Source of the DNA: MED-G17 sp963991985 | Lineage (GTDB): Bacteria; Bacteroidota; Bacteroidia; NS11-12g; UBA9320 | Reading direction: 5' to 3' | Assembly: GCA_963991985.1 (NCBI GenBank) | Contig: CAXDRX010000019.1 | Location: 1-27,389 of the forward strand | Length of the DNA stretch: 27,389 nt | Shown here: positions 1 through 7,228 of the stretch, piece after piece | How positions within the stretch are numbered: position 1 is the stretch's first letter | Layout of the letters: each line of letters begins with the position of its first letter | Notes under the pieces: generated by a model | Seen by the model: the letters and a program-made list of their open reading frames with translations, nothing else | Databases searched by the model: none | Told to the model about the DNA's origin: nothing | Program-made: the position numbers and the translations under genes

Positions 1-149
1 CAGAGGAGAGATGAAAAGGGCTCGTATTATGATTTGTTAATACTCTCGCTAAAATCTTTAAAGAGAAAGTATTTCATTGAAATTAATAAATTTTTAATAT
101 TTCTTGTTCTTTTCTAAAATTAAGAATTTATCAATTTTGTAGCTCATTT
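1..149. other. Left-edge stretch with no identifiable gene
   Basis: An open frame without a start codon runs in from the left edge and stops at 115-117 (frame of base 1). A second frame stops at 38-40. Either could be the tail of an upstream gene, but the residues match nothing I recognise and the last part of the longer frame is low-complexity and hydrophobic. Just before the gene at 150, CAATTTTG at 132-139 is one base away from the Bacteroidota -7 box TAnnTTTG. Confidence 0.3.
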
Positions 150-929
150 ATGAAAGCAAGATATTATTTAGTTGTAGGCATTGTTTTTTTTCAATTCATT
201 GCCAAAGCCCAGCGATATGTGGATTTGTCTTTAGACACGATTTTAGAACCCAAGGGCATTTATAGTGACCCTAATCCTCTTAAAAATGAATCAACTATGG
301 AAGTTAAACTAGTTCTTAAAAATCTAGGTCCTGATGAGGCACTGCCGGGGGATACAACATATGTTAGGGTATGGGCCTATTATGCCAGTGATGGGGCACC
401 ATTTTTTGCAACTCCAAGTCCGACTACTTTTTATGTAAGAGAAATTAAAAGGAATGTTGGTTTAAACGATACAATACATTGGAATTTTGATGGAAAATTA
501 AGTGGTCGAACAAAAGAGTCACAATATATAAATCTCAATGCAGCTGCTTTCATCCAAAATAGAGCAACCAACGGTATTGTTTTTGAAGATGATTCAACTA
601 TAGGCAATAACCAAAAGGCCCAACAAATCACTTGGTATAATGGCCAAGGATGGGGTGTAAATATCAATGAACTTGAAAACAATCAATTGTTCAAATTGTA
701 CCCTATTCCTGCAAAAGACCACATATTTGTAGACCCTAATTTTCAAAGCACAATCCAAGATGTATCCATTACATTTTTTGACTTAACTGGAAAACCGATA
801 AAACACGAAACTTTTAAAGGTAGTGTAGGTCCTTTCAGATTAGATTTAGATGATATGCATAGTGGTGTTTATATTTTAGAAATAAAACAAGGTCAGTTAA
901 GAAATTCCAGAAAAATTACAGTACAATAG
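150..929 (+). CDS. Secreted protein with type IX secretion C-terminal sorting domain
   Basis: 259 residues. The N terminus is a signal peptide: a hydrophobic core at about 6-17 followed by AKA, with likely cleavage before Gln21. Residues 22-160 form a beta-rich region with the pattern of an Ig-like or CARDB-like domain (VKLVLKNLGPDEALPGDTTY). The last 80 residues match the T9SS type A sorting domain: LFKLYPIPAKD, then a beta strand, FFDLTGKP, SGVYILEIK, and a basic end. Proteins of this class pass the inner membrane by Sec and the outer membrane by the T9SS, which removes the domain and anchors or releases the product. The cargo region has no visible catalytic motif, so its function is unknown. 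It stands alone, with no same-strand gene close by. Confidence 0.85.
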   Translation: MKARYYLVVGIVFFQFIAKAQRYVDLSLDTILEPKGIYSDPNPLKNESTMEVKLVLKNLGPDEALPGDTTYVRVWAYYASDGAPFFATPSPTTFYVREIKRNVGLNDTIHWNFDGKLSGRTKESQYINLNAAAFIQNRATNGIVFEDDSTIGNNQKAQQITWYNGQGWGVNINELENNQLFKLYPIPAKDHIFVDPNFQSTIQDVSITFFDLTGKPIKHETFKGSVGPFRLDLDDMHSGVYILEIKQGQLRNSRKITVQ

Positions 930-971
930 TTTATCAATAAAACTCCAAACAAAAAGTTGTAAAAAAGCTTT

Positions 972-1017
972 CACGTTTTTACTGTATACCCAGCTGTATA
1001 CCTAAGCACGTTTTTAC
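972..1017. repeat. Cluster of short direct repeats
   Basis: CACGTTTTTAC occurs at 972-982 and again at 1007-1017. Between the two copies, CTGTATACC occurs at 982-990 and 994-1002, a 12-bp period. Each copy contains the palindrome GTATAC, and CAGCTG at 991-996 is also palindromic. The cluster lies in the 193-bp gap downstream of the T9SS protein gene. It could be a protein-binding site or a degenerate terminator. No function can be assigned. Confidence 0.4.
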
Positions 1018-1122
1018 AGTTAAATATATGGTTATCAGCAGATAAATTTAGTTCGGTTCCGACCTCTTTTTTTCCAATATAATTGTTTTGGCTTTTGAAT
1101 GTTCAATCGATGAAACAATCTT

Positions 1123-1452
1123 TCAAAACATTAAATGTTGTTTGGATTTCTTTCGCCAACCGGATTGATTTTGGTATTTGACAAAAAATATTTTTAAATC
1201 ACTTTGATTCGGATAATCCACAAAAAATATCTTTTTGTCTGCTTGATTTGGATAATCCACGAAATGCCATAAGCCTTTATTTCCATCTACTTGATTGGGA
1301 TAATCTACTTTGAAAACTTTCAAATCACACTGGTTTTCATACTCAACGACGTAAACAGAAACATCCGCTTGATTTTGATAATCTACAGAATAAATTTTTT
1401 GACCAACAGAAATCAATGGCATAAGCAACAAAATCAATACTATATATCTCAT
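1123..1452 (-). CDS. Small secreted repeat protein, DUF6150 / septoil-knot-like
   Basis: 109 residues. A signal peptide occupies about residues 1-17 (hydrophobic IVLILLLMPLI, then SVGQ). The mature part is almost wholly made of six copies of an octad VxYxNQxD/G: residues 23-30, 36-43, 49-56, 65-72, 78-85 and 91-98. Spacing is 13 residues except for a 16-residue step in the middle, where GNKGLWH is inserted. From memory, this arrangement (repeated V-Y/S-x-x-x-Q-A-D blocks, a central W, a terminal GW) matches the DUF6150 family, whose members fold as a very small 7(1)-knotted protein. The family assignment rests on pattern recognition only, and the function is unknown. A signal peptide implies periplasmic or outside location. 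It ends in a basic tail. It is a lone gene with its own possible promoter. Confidence 0.7.
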   Translation of the reverse strand: MRYIVLILLLMPLISVGQKIYSVDYQNQADVSVYVVEYENQCDLKVFKVDYPNQVDGNKGLWHFVDYPNQADKKIFFVDYPNQSDLKIFFVKYQNQSGWRKKSKQHLMF

Positions 1453-1457
1453 CCATA

Positions 1458-1465
1458 CAAAGCTA
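1458..1465 (-). promoter_or_regulatory. Possible -7 box upstream of the septoil-knot-like gene
   Basis: On the minus strand TAGCTTTG is a full match to the Bacteroidota -7 consensus TAnnTTTG. Only five bases separate it from the ATG at 1452, so a transcript from it would be leaderless or nearly so. No convincing -33 TTTG was found, which limits confidence. Confidence 0.35.
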
Positions 1466-1528
1466 CCTTTTTATAGTGATCCTGAAGATGGATGTATTGA
1501 GCATCTGAGTTGATGTGGGAAAAGAGAA

Positions 1529-1566
1529 TAAAAAAAGCACATTCCAAATGGAATGTGCTTTTTTTA
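1529..1566 (-). terminator. Bidirectional hairpin terminator
   Basis: AAGCACATTCCA (1535-1546) pairs perfectly with TGGAATGTGCTT (1549-1560). Runs of A on the left and T on the right give a U-tract on either strand. It lies 20-57 bases downstream of the minus-strand lipoprotein gene ending at 1586 and would terminate it. It also shields the minus-strand gene at 1452 from read-through. Confidence 0.85.
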
Positions 1567-1585
1567 AGATTTTATTTGAATTTTT

Positions 1586-2482
1586 TTACTCTACTTTTTC
1601 AGCTTTCGAGCAGTTAACAAAAGAGTAGGACGTAAAGTTTTTGTTGTTCCAAATTACAGCAACAACATCTGCCTTTGCCAGTAATTCTTCGGTAATTTCA
1701 GGATTGGTATCACCAGTTCTTGGGGCCATGTCAAAATCAAGATATTTCCCGTCAAACTCAACTTCACCTTCATAAGTTTCTCCTGCCTTAAGATCGCTTA
1801 TTTCTTGGTCTCCAAAAGTTCCGTTCATAGATCCAAGCATGAAAGGCTTCCACTTATCCAAAACCAATGCAGCTCCACTTTGGCCTGGCCAATAATAAGC
1901 TTCCATATCGTTGGCGATTACATAGAATGCCACTCTGTGAGTGCTTTCCAAGTTTTTAAAAGCTTTGAACTTATATTTCAATTTGAATTTTTTCCCATCC
2001 AAAGAAAATTTCGATGCGACATTTGCTTTCACATCAGAACTTCTACCAAATTCTTTGGCAGCATTTGCCACGTCTGCAAAGTTGATTTGCCCTTGACTAT
2101 TTGCAAGATATGCCCAGTCTTGATTGTTCAGCGTATAACCCGCAAGACCTTTGGGTCCGCCGTATTCCGCTTGAGCATTTGTCCACATGTCTGTTCCTTC
2201 TTGTGTAACACCAATGGAAGCATATGAGTAATTGCCACATAATTTAATACCAATCATCTCATCGCCGGCTTGATCCATCACCGTTTGCATGTATGTGCCA
2301 GAAGGCTCATGACAATTCCAGCAATAGGTTGCACCGAAAACATTGAACATGGCGGTATTGTCTTCAGGAACTTCTCCAACGGCTAGGGGGTCATTTGGCT
2401 CAGGATCTGCAGTCCCCCCGTCGTCCTTACAAGCCGTGAATGTAAGAGAAGCAGCCAAAATAAGATAAAATACTTTTTGCAT
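1586..2482 (-). CDS. Thioredoxin-like (Omp28-related) surface lipoprotein, CWNC type
   Basis: 298 residues from the ATG at 2482. An upstream in-frame TTG at 2491 is a worse start because it delays the signal peptide. The signal peptide ends in lipobox TFTAC with Cys18 as the lipidated residue. The following KDDGG is the acidic export signal that sends Bacteroidota lipoproteins to the cell surface. A thioredoxin-like active site GATYCWNCHE places a CxxC pair at Cys54 and Cys57. The C-terminal half is beta-rich and ends in a conserved SFVNCSKAEKVE-type strand. The overall plan fits the Omp28-related outer-membrane family, whose biochemical role is not established. It is the paralogue of the gene at 2727, with shared motifs GEVPE, LDGKK/N and HRxAFYV. 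The two are transcribed divergently. Confidence 0.8.
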   Translation of the reverse strand: MQKVFYLILAASLTFTACKDDGGTADPEPNDPLAVGEVPEDNTAMFNVFGATYCWNCHEPSGTYMQTVMDQAGDEMIGIKLCGNYSYASIGVTQEGTDMWTNAQAEYGGPKGLAGYTLNNQDWAYLANSQGQINFADVANAAKEFGRSSDVKANVASKFSLDGKKFKLKYKFKAFKNLESTHRVAFYVIANDMEAYYWPGQSGAALVLDKWKPFMLGSMNGTFGDQEISDLKAGETYEGEVEFDGKYLDFDMAPRTGDTNPEITEELLAKADVVAVIWNNKNFTSYSFVNCSKAEKVE

Positions 2483-2683
2483 AAGATTCAATATTAAGAA
2501 GATTTAAAGTGTTAACCAAACATTAAATGAATTTATTCAAACTTGCCTTTTTTGATTGGCTCAACTCCAAGATGATCATTCACAAGGTGAAATTTGACCT
2601 TATCCCTGGAATGCATGAGCATTTTTAATGGTTTAGTATTTTTTTAAATGGAGATGATCAAGGGACAGAAATTAAAAAATGTG

Positions 2684-2691
2684 TACATTTG
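2684..2691 (+). promoter_or_regulatory. Possible -7 box for the CAPC lipoprotein gene
   Basis: TACATTTG fully matches the Bacteroidota -7 consensus TAnnTTTG and lies 35 bases before the chosen ATG at 2727, giving a leader of about 30 bases. This supports starting at 2727 and not at the upstream in-frame ATG at 2679, which lies in front of the box. No clear -33 TTTG is visible. Confidence 0.4.
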
Positions 2692-2726
2692 TTTGTCTTC
2701 ATCTGAAGATTCAAATAAAAGTTGAC

Positions 2727-3656
2727 ATGAAGTATTATTCTTTATTGGCATTGATCCTAATTATTTTTTTCTCGGCATGCAAGGATGATGCCGGAGAAAC
2801 ACCTACACCTGCAAATCCGTTTGAAATAGGTGAAGTTCCAGAAATCAATACCAGTTTGGTAACAAATTTTAGCGCTACCTATTGTGCTCCTTGCTTGAAT
2901 CCCGGGCAAGAAGTAAGTAAAGACATGATTTTCTCTATGGGTGGCAAAGGTTATTTTATTAAGATGCATCCCGATGGGATTTATGCTTCTGTTGCGGTTA
3001 CCAATGAGGCAACTGCTTTTGAGTCAAACGCTTGGAATCTCGGTGTTGAAGCAGAAGAGGTGCCCGCTGGGATAAGAGCCTGGCCAACTTGGACTTTCAA
3101 TAATGATCTTCTTTCCCTAAGAAACAAAAAGTCTTATGATGTAATAAGAAACTACATTGGTGGTGCAACAAGCCAATTCAGCAATGCCCCGTGCAAGGCC
3201 AATGTGACTGCCAAATATACTTTGGATGGCAAAAATTTGACATTGAAATACAAACTCAAAGCTTTTCAAAATTTATCCGGGAAGCATCGCCTTGCTTTTT
3301 ATGTGGTCGAAAATGATCAGGAATCAAATCAGTGGGGAGATCATGGCAGTGGAAATGAATCCAAACCCGTTGTTCATGCTCCGTTGTTGATTGGTTCCCT
3401 CACCGGCGTTTTTGGAGATAAAGTTATTGGAGACATCCCAGGACTTGCTGTTGGTGGAATTTTGGAAGGCACCGAAGATTTCGACTTAAATGATATTGAC
3501 TACGACAAAGCACCAAGAAATGATGGCGGGGATTATAAGGACGTAAACGTTGCACCCAATTTGGACAAGTTGGACATCTATGCAATTATTTTCGATGCTA
3601 GCGGAACAAACTATAGATTTGTAAATGTTTCAAAGGCTGAAAGAGTATCGCTTTAA
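2727..3656 (+). CDS. Thioredoxin-like (Omp28-related) surface lipoprotein, CAPC type
   Basis: 309 residues from the ATG at 2727. An in-frame ATG 48 bases upstream would put 16 hydrophilic residues before the signal peptide and is rejected. The lipobox is FFSAC with Cys18, followed by KDDAG, an acidic surface-export signal. The active-site region SATYCAPCLN has a CxxC pair at Cys53 and Cys56, like TlpA-type thioredoxin folds. The C-terminal beta-rich half carries the same landmarks as its minus-strand paralogue (LDGKNLTLKYKLKAFQN, HRLAFYV, FGD, FVNVSKAERV). The likely role is an outer-surface thiol redox or chaperone-like function, which is inferred. The divergence of the active site (CAPC here, CWNC in the neighbour) suggests the two have different redox potentials or partners. 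A strong terminator follows. Confidence 0.8.
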   Translation: MKYYSLLALILIIFFSACKDDAGETPTPANPFEIGEVPEINTSLVTNFSATYCAPCLNPGQEVSKDMIFSMGGKGYFIKMHPDGIYASVAVTNEATAFESNAWNLGVEAEEVPAGIRAWPTWTFNNDLLSLRNKKSYDVIRNYIGGATSQFSNAPCKANVTAKYTLDGKNLTLKYKLKAFQNLSGKHRLAFYVVENDQESNQWGDHGSGNESKPVVHAPLLIGSLTGVFGDKVIGDIPGLAVGGILEGTEDFDLNDIDYDKAPRNDGGDYKDVNVAPNLDKLDIYAIIFDASGTNYRFVNVSKAERVSL

Positions 3657-3681
3657 AGTTTTTCTGTAATTTGATTACTTG

Positions 3682-3711
3682 AGGCACATTGACAGTCAAT
3701 GTGCCTTTTTT
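3682..3711 (+). terminator. Hairpin terminator
   Basis: AGGCACATTGA (3682-3692) pairs with TCAATGTGCCT (3696-3706) around a three-base loop and is followed by a T run to 3711. It lies 25 bases past the stop of the CAPC lipoprotein gene. The stem core GCACATT is shared with the terminator of the neighbouring paralogue at 1529-1566. Confidence 0.85.
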
Positions 3712-3783
3712 GCTGGTTGAGAAAGCTCGGCCTTTCCATTCAACCAAAATTTATAAAGAATGGGCACCTGCTTTAAGAATCAA

Positions 3784-3791
3784 TACCTTTG
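3784..3791 (+). promoter_or_regulatory. Possible -7 box for the orphan lipoprotein gene
   Basis: TACCTTTG is a full match to TAnnTTTG and lies 25 bases before the ATG at 3817. A transcript from it would begin after the ATG at 3760, which supports the downstream start. No clear -33 element was found. Confidence 0.4.
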
Positions 3792-3816
3792 CTTATTTCT
3801 AATTGTTAACATTCGT

Positions 3817-4308
3817 ATGATGCGTAAGACTATTTTAATGCTTTCTTTTTTGGCAACGGCCATTTTGATTGGTTGCAGCGAAGATGACTCAAACAACAAC
3901 CAAGGAAACAATGACAGCAATCAAAACAATGGACCCAAAACTTTTACGGAAAAATACAATGGAATAGTTTGGATTGCAGATGATTCCAACGAAGATGACA
4001 AATACTATATTGCCTTTTACGATGAGCAGCCCATAAGCATTGATGAGTGGGAAATAGATTCTGATGGAAAGGCTTATTGCGACAAAACCATCGTCGGAAT
4101 ACCCAATCAAGATGGAGATACCATAATCGTTATCGAAAATACTTTGGACAATTTATTGTTAGAAGTGAGACCATCCGACTCTTCTGAATCTGTTTTGAAC
4201 ATAAAATGTTCGGTAAGCAACAATGGAAACAACTTAACCAACCAAGATGTGAACAGTTCTGAGACCATTGGATTTGTCCAGTCCAGTGCTACCAATCCTT
4301 GCCGTTGA
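3817..4308 (+). CDS. Orphan Asn-rich surface lipoprotein
   Basis: 163 residues from the ATG at 3817 (a second ATG directly follows at 3820). The upstream ATG at 3760 is rejected because it precedes the putative promoter and adds a tail before the signal peptide. The lipobox is LIGC. The next residues, SEDD, resemble the acidic surface-export signal, and a flexible linker rich in Asn, Gln and Asp follows. The remaining 120 residues (EKYNGIVWIADD onward) alternate beta strands with acidic loops and could be a small lipocalin-like barrel, but no motif proves it. Three cysteines occur in the mature domain, one of them two residues from the C terminus. I do not recognise the family. It stands alone between a terminator and the convergent bestrophin gene. 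Confidence 0.65.
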   Translation: MMRKTILMLSFLATAILIGCSEDDSNNNQGNNDSNQNNGPKTFTEKYNGIVWIADDSNEDDKYYIAFYDEQPISIDEWEIDSDGKAYCDKTIVGIPNQDGDTIIVIENTLDNLLLEVRPSDSSESVLNIKCSVSNNGNNLTNQDVNSSETIGFVQSSATNPCR

Positions 4309-4328
4309 GATCATTCCAGTTTCCCGAT

Positions 4329-5216
4329 TTACATTACGTAAAAATCTTCGGGTTCGGGAGGAAATTCAACCTCCTCGCCAATCAATTGTTTTAAATTAAT
4401 CTCGATTTTATTTGAGATGGTCATCATTGCCGTATCAGTAGGTTTGTTCTCAAAAGGGTCCTGCATGTGATGGGCAGTTTTGTTGAGTAAGAAAAACGGG
4501 AAAGCAATAAACAGTAACAATGAAATTTCATACCATGGCTCTAAATTGTCCAAAGCAATGGCGAGAGTGAGTATGAATAGATAAATAAAAAAGCGCAAGA
4601 AAATTCGATAGGTTCTTGGGAAAACCGTGCTTTTTATTCGTTCTGCCTTGCCCATAGATGCTACCAGTCGAACCAATGTTTTATCGATTTGTATTTGTTG
4701 GTACTCGTTGATAAAACCCTTATTGAGCAATTCATCAAAATCCCTATTGTGGTTGTTGATGAGTTTGAGTGGAACGTTTTGGTGATTCTTGAGTTCTTCC
4801 AACTCATCTTTGCTCAAATAGTCTTTAATCTTTACCAAGGGGTCCAGCTCTCTCAGAGAAAGCGCCAAGGCATAACACCAGGCAATTTGTCGAAGAGCAA
4901 TGGTTTTGATACTTTTCCTTTCTATCTTCTGTTTAGAAGAAAAACCCTGTATTTGGTTTACCAAGGATCGACTGTCGTTTACAATAGAACCCCAAATTTT
5001 TCTTGCTTCCCACCACCGATCATAAGATTGATTCAATTTAAACGCCAATACCAATGAGATGGCAGTTCCCAGTAGGGCAGGTATGGTCAGTGGGAGCCGT
5101 ATGGTTACTGCTTTGTTGATTCCTATGATAAGGAGAATAAAAAGCAGCGAGACGAATAAATCCAACTTTACCTTGTCGAAAATATACTTAAACGGAATTT
5201 TTTTCTCAATGAGCAT
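4329..5216 (-). CDS. Bestrophin-family ion channel (RFP-TM / YneE type)
   Basis: 295 residues. Starts at the ATG at 5216. The N terminus is short and followed by a helix at about 18-37. The family signature LNQSYDRWWEARKIWG lies near residues 62-77, where bestrophins have a conserved basic and aromatic stretch after the second helix. Two further hydrophobic helices lie around 205-245. Residues FENKPTDTAMMTI near the C terminus match the acidic region that closes the cytosolic vestibule. Bacterial homologues form pentameric channels in the inner membrane, and the best studied conducts cations. Which ion this one passes cannot be read from sequence. Monocistronic and convergent with the lipoprotein gene at 3817, 20 bases apart. 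Confidence 0.88.
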   Translation of the reverse strand: MLIEKKIPFKYIFDKVKLDLFVSLLFILLIIGINKAVTIRLPLTIPALLGTAISLVLAFKLNQSYDRWWEARKIWGSIVNDSRSLVNQIQGFSSKQKIERKSIKTIALRQIAWCYALALSLRELDPLVKIKDYLSKDELEELKNHQNVPLKLINNHNRDFDELLNKGFINEYQQIQIDKTLVRLVASMGKAERIKSTVFPRTYRIFLRFFIYLFILTLAIALDNLEPWYEISLLLFIAFPFFLLNKTAHHMQDPFENKPTDTAMMTISNKIEINLKQLIGEEVEFPPEPEDFYVM

Positions 5217-5382
5217 TTCTAAAAATTTTTAACGGTATTGTGTAGAAAAGGTTTTTGCAGTCAATGATTCAGCAAAAAATCATTAATTGTTTGTATTCCC
5301 GAAATTTATAGATCAATGAACAATTATTTTCTTTAAACCTTATTGTTGGCATATTGATGCTTACACAAACAAAAATAGTGCC

Positions 5383-5964
5383 ATGGAATTGACCGAAAGT
5401 TTTTGGAATCAAAAGTACATCGAAGAAAAGATCGCTTGGGATCTTGGAAAAGTTTCTCCACCCATCAAACATTATATCGATCAGTTGGAAAACAAGAAAA
5501 AATCCATCCTCATCCCGGGTGCAGGAAATAGTTATGAGGCAGAATATTTGTGGAAAAAGGGATTTTCCAATGTAACAGTTTTGGACATCTCTTTCGAGGC
5601 GCTCCGAAGATTCAAAGAAAGAGTTCCTTCGTTTCCCGAGAATCAAATGGTTCATGCAGATTTTTTTCAGTTTATTGGAAAGTTTGACCTTATCATTGAA
5701 CAGACTTTCTTCTGCGCCATCGAAAAAAAAAGGAGACCTTCTTATGTACGCCATTCGGCAGGTCTTTTGCGGAAAGAGTCGAAAATGGTTGGTTTGCTCT
5801 TTCATGTCCCATTGAATGAAGAACAACCCCCTTTTGGCGGCAATGAAAAAGAATACAAGCGTCTTTTTGAACCTTATTTCAAGATTCAAACGTTCCAAAA
5901 AGAGCTTTATTCGGTGGATTCCAGAAAAGGAAAAGAGCTATGGGTAGAATTTGTCAAAAAATGA
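5383..5964 (+). CDS. SAM-dependent methyltransferase, thiopurine methyltransferase (TPMT) family
   Basis: 193 residues, close to the usual bacterial length. The TPMT-type N terminus FWNQKYIEEKIAWDLG is followed by motif I, ILIPGAGNSYE (about 42-52), which binds S-adenosylmethionine. Asp68 ends the second strand and should contact the ribose. DLIIEQTFFCAI (about 102-113) is the post-II motif typical of this family, and the VPLNEEQPPFGG loop closes the site. Bacterial relatives methylate sulfur, selenium or tellurium compounds and some thiols. The substrate here is unknown. It is followed 78 bases later by the barrel protein gene on the same strand, but a shared transcript is not certain. Confidence 0.85.
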   Translation: MELTESFWNQKYIEEKIAWDLGKVSPPIKHYIDQLENKKKSILIPGAGNSYEAEYLWKKGFSNVTVLDISFEALRRFKERVPSFPENQMVHADFFQFIGKFDLIIEQTFFCAIEKKRRPSYVRHSAGLLRKESKMVGLLFHVPLNEEQPPFGGNEKEYKRLFEPYFKIQTFQKELYSVDSRKGKELWVEFVKK

Positions 5965-6042
5965 AAACAGACCTATTGGTCCTTGTTCAAAGAAATCCTG
6001 AACAAGCGCAAAAAAATAAGCGCAAAACTGTATACTTGTATC

Positions 6043-6813
6043 ATGAGGACTTTTGCGATAAGTCTTTTGTTGCTGCTGCCGTTCCAATTTTTGATTGCCC
6101 AAAGCAAAGCACGAACAAACAAAAGAGTGCTGATTTCTGCCAACTTAGGATTGGCTTCCTGGCAAGGTGATTTTTCAGAATCAGACCTCAAGGTTTCTAA
6201 GGAAGAACTGGTCCGCAATGGTCGTTCATTCCAATTCGAGATCGGTTATTTGCTCCGAAAGAATATGGGTGTTTCTGCCGTGCTTGGTGGACTTGTTTTC
6301 CCTGTCAACAAAGACCCTTTGATTGAAGCGTATCGGGAAGAATACAATCTTGATCTTTTTTCTCTCCAAATGGAAGCTCAACCTTTTGTCAACCGTTACG
6401 CCATGCTTGCTTTGCAGAAATTTTTTCCCATCGGAAAATTTCTTTTGGAGTTGGAACCCATGTTTGGCATAAGTACCAATTCCGCCTATACAGCCGAATT
6501 AAAAATTATTGCCCCGGATGAATTGATCAAATTTTTTCCGATACTACCTAAAGAGCAAACACTAAACGCCAAACCCAAAGAAAATCAGTACAACAGCTAT
6601 TGTGCAAATCTTGGTTTGGGATTGAAGTTTATGCCCAAGCCATGGATGGGCATAGGGCTAAAATTCGATTTTTTTCATACCGCTTACGACTATCAAATTC
6701 GAAAATTCGATTTCGACAATCTAAATTTTGCCATCGTGGAAGAAGGATATACTAATGAATCGATTGTCATCAATTCGTTGAATCCATCCTTATCGATGGA
6801 AATCCGATTTTAA
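6043..6813 (+). CDS. Outer-membrane beta-barrel protein
   Basis: 256 residues from the ATG at 6043. An in-frame TTG at 5983 would add 20 basic residues before the signal peptide and is rejected. The signal peptide runs to about residue 18 (hydrophobic LLLLLPFQFL, then IAQ). The mature part is a series of amphipathic strands with aromatic girdle residues (ISANLGLASWQGDF, FQFEIGYLL, LGLGLKFMP, IGLKFDFF) and ends in LSMEIRF, with a terminal Phe as expected for the BAM recognition signal. It fits the small PorT/OmpW-like barrels common in Bacteroidota, but I cannot name a subfamily. TATACTTG, a near match to the -7 box, lies four bases before the ATG. Its stop codon overlaps the apaG stop (TTAA at 6810-6813). 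Confidence 0.75.
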   Translation: MRTFAISLLLLLPFQFLIAQSKARTNKRVLISANLGLASWQGDFSESDLKVSKEELVRNGRSFQFEIGYLLRKNMGVSAVLGGLVFPVNKDPLIEAYREEYNLDLFSLQMEAQPFVNRYAMLALQKFFPIGKFLLELEPMFGISTNSAYTAELKIIAPDELIKFFPILPKEQTLNAKPKENQYNSYCANLGLGLKFMPKPWMGIGLKFDFFHTAYDYQIRKFDFDNLNFAIVEEGYTNESIVINSLNPSLSMEIRF

Positions 6814-7196
6814 TTCCTCAAATAATCCGGGCAGAAAAGGAATTCGGGTACTTTTACCTTGAATGTTTTTTTGCTTTCTAAGTACTGAAATGTATAAAGG
6901 CCTTTCATATTGCCCATTGGTGATTCTATGGGGCACCAAGAGCTGTATTCGAAAGATTGCTGGGGATGCAAAATGGGTTGTTCTCCTACAACTCCTTTGC
7001 CTGTTACAGCTTTTTGTGGGCTATGGGCATCTTTTATGATCCAGATTCGGCTGAGCAATCGAACACTTTCTTGGCTTAGGTTTTCGATGGACACGTGGTA
7101 AGCATAGACAAACTTTTGCAGCTTAAAATCGCTATGATTTGCCTGAAAACCTGTTTTCACAGAAACCTTTATATTTCTTGTTGTTGCCCAAACCAT
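6810..7196 (-). CDS. apaG: ApaG-domain protein (DUF525)
   Basis: 128 residues, the standard length for ApaG. Visible landmarks are the N-terminal strand VKTGFQANHSDF, the core VYAYHVSIENLS, RLLSRIWIIKDA, KGVVGEQPILHPQQSFEYSSWCPIE and the C-terminal F-Y strand pair. ApaG folds as a fibronectin III/Ig-like sandwich. It was named for a link to Ap4A hydrolase and to Co/Mg tolerance, but its molecular role is unsettled. The start is the ATG at 7196. TAGATTTG at 7228-7221 is a candidate promoter. It is divergent from recR and convergent with the barrel protein gene, whose stop it overlaps. Confidence 0.9.
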   Translation of the reverse strand: MVWATTRNIKVSVKTGFQANHSDFKLQKFVYAYHVSIENLSQESVRLLSRIWIIKDAHSPQKAVTGKGVVGEQPILHPQQSFEYSSWCPIESPMGNMKGLYTFQYLESKKTFKVKVPEFLFCPDYLRN

Positions 7197-7220
7197 GGTT
7201 GAATTGGAAAACCTTGTTCA

Positions 7221-7228
7221 CAAATCTA
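7221..7228 (-). promoter_or_regulatory. Possible -7 box for apaG
   Basis: On the minus strand TAGATTTG fully matches TAnnTTTG, 24 bases before the apaG ATG at 7196. An inverted repeat, GTGTTA (7246-7251) with TAACAC (7258-7263), lies just upstream between apaG and recR and could be an operator for either gene. Confidence 0.35.

Noticed and set aside
1051..1073. GTTCGGTTCCGACC followed by a T run, looking like a tRNA T-arm end, an att site or a terminator
   Set aside because: The flanking bases do not form the five-base T stem, there is no acceptor or anticodon arm upstream, no integrase is nearby, and a hairpin would need a two-base loop.
1123..1452. CRISPR-like array suggested by the repeated 39-bp DNA unit
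   Set aside because: The period keeps a reading frame with a signal peptide and conserved residues; the units are diverged codons of a repeat protein, not repeats with unique spacers.
1805..2227. Plus-strand 140-residue frame opposite the CWNC lipoprotein
   Set aside because: It is a shadow of the minus-strand coding region. The minus-strand protein has a lipobox, CxxC and a paralogue.
5269..5898. Minus-strand 209-residue frame opposite the TPMT methyltransferase
   Set aside because: The plus-strand frame carries clear TPMT motifs; the minus frame has no recognisable domain and a shadow-like composition.
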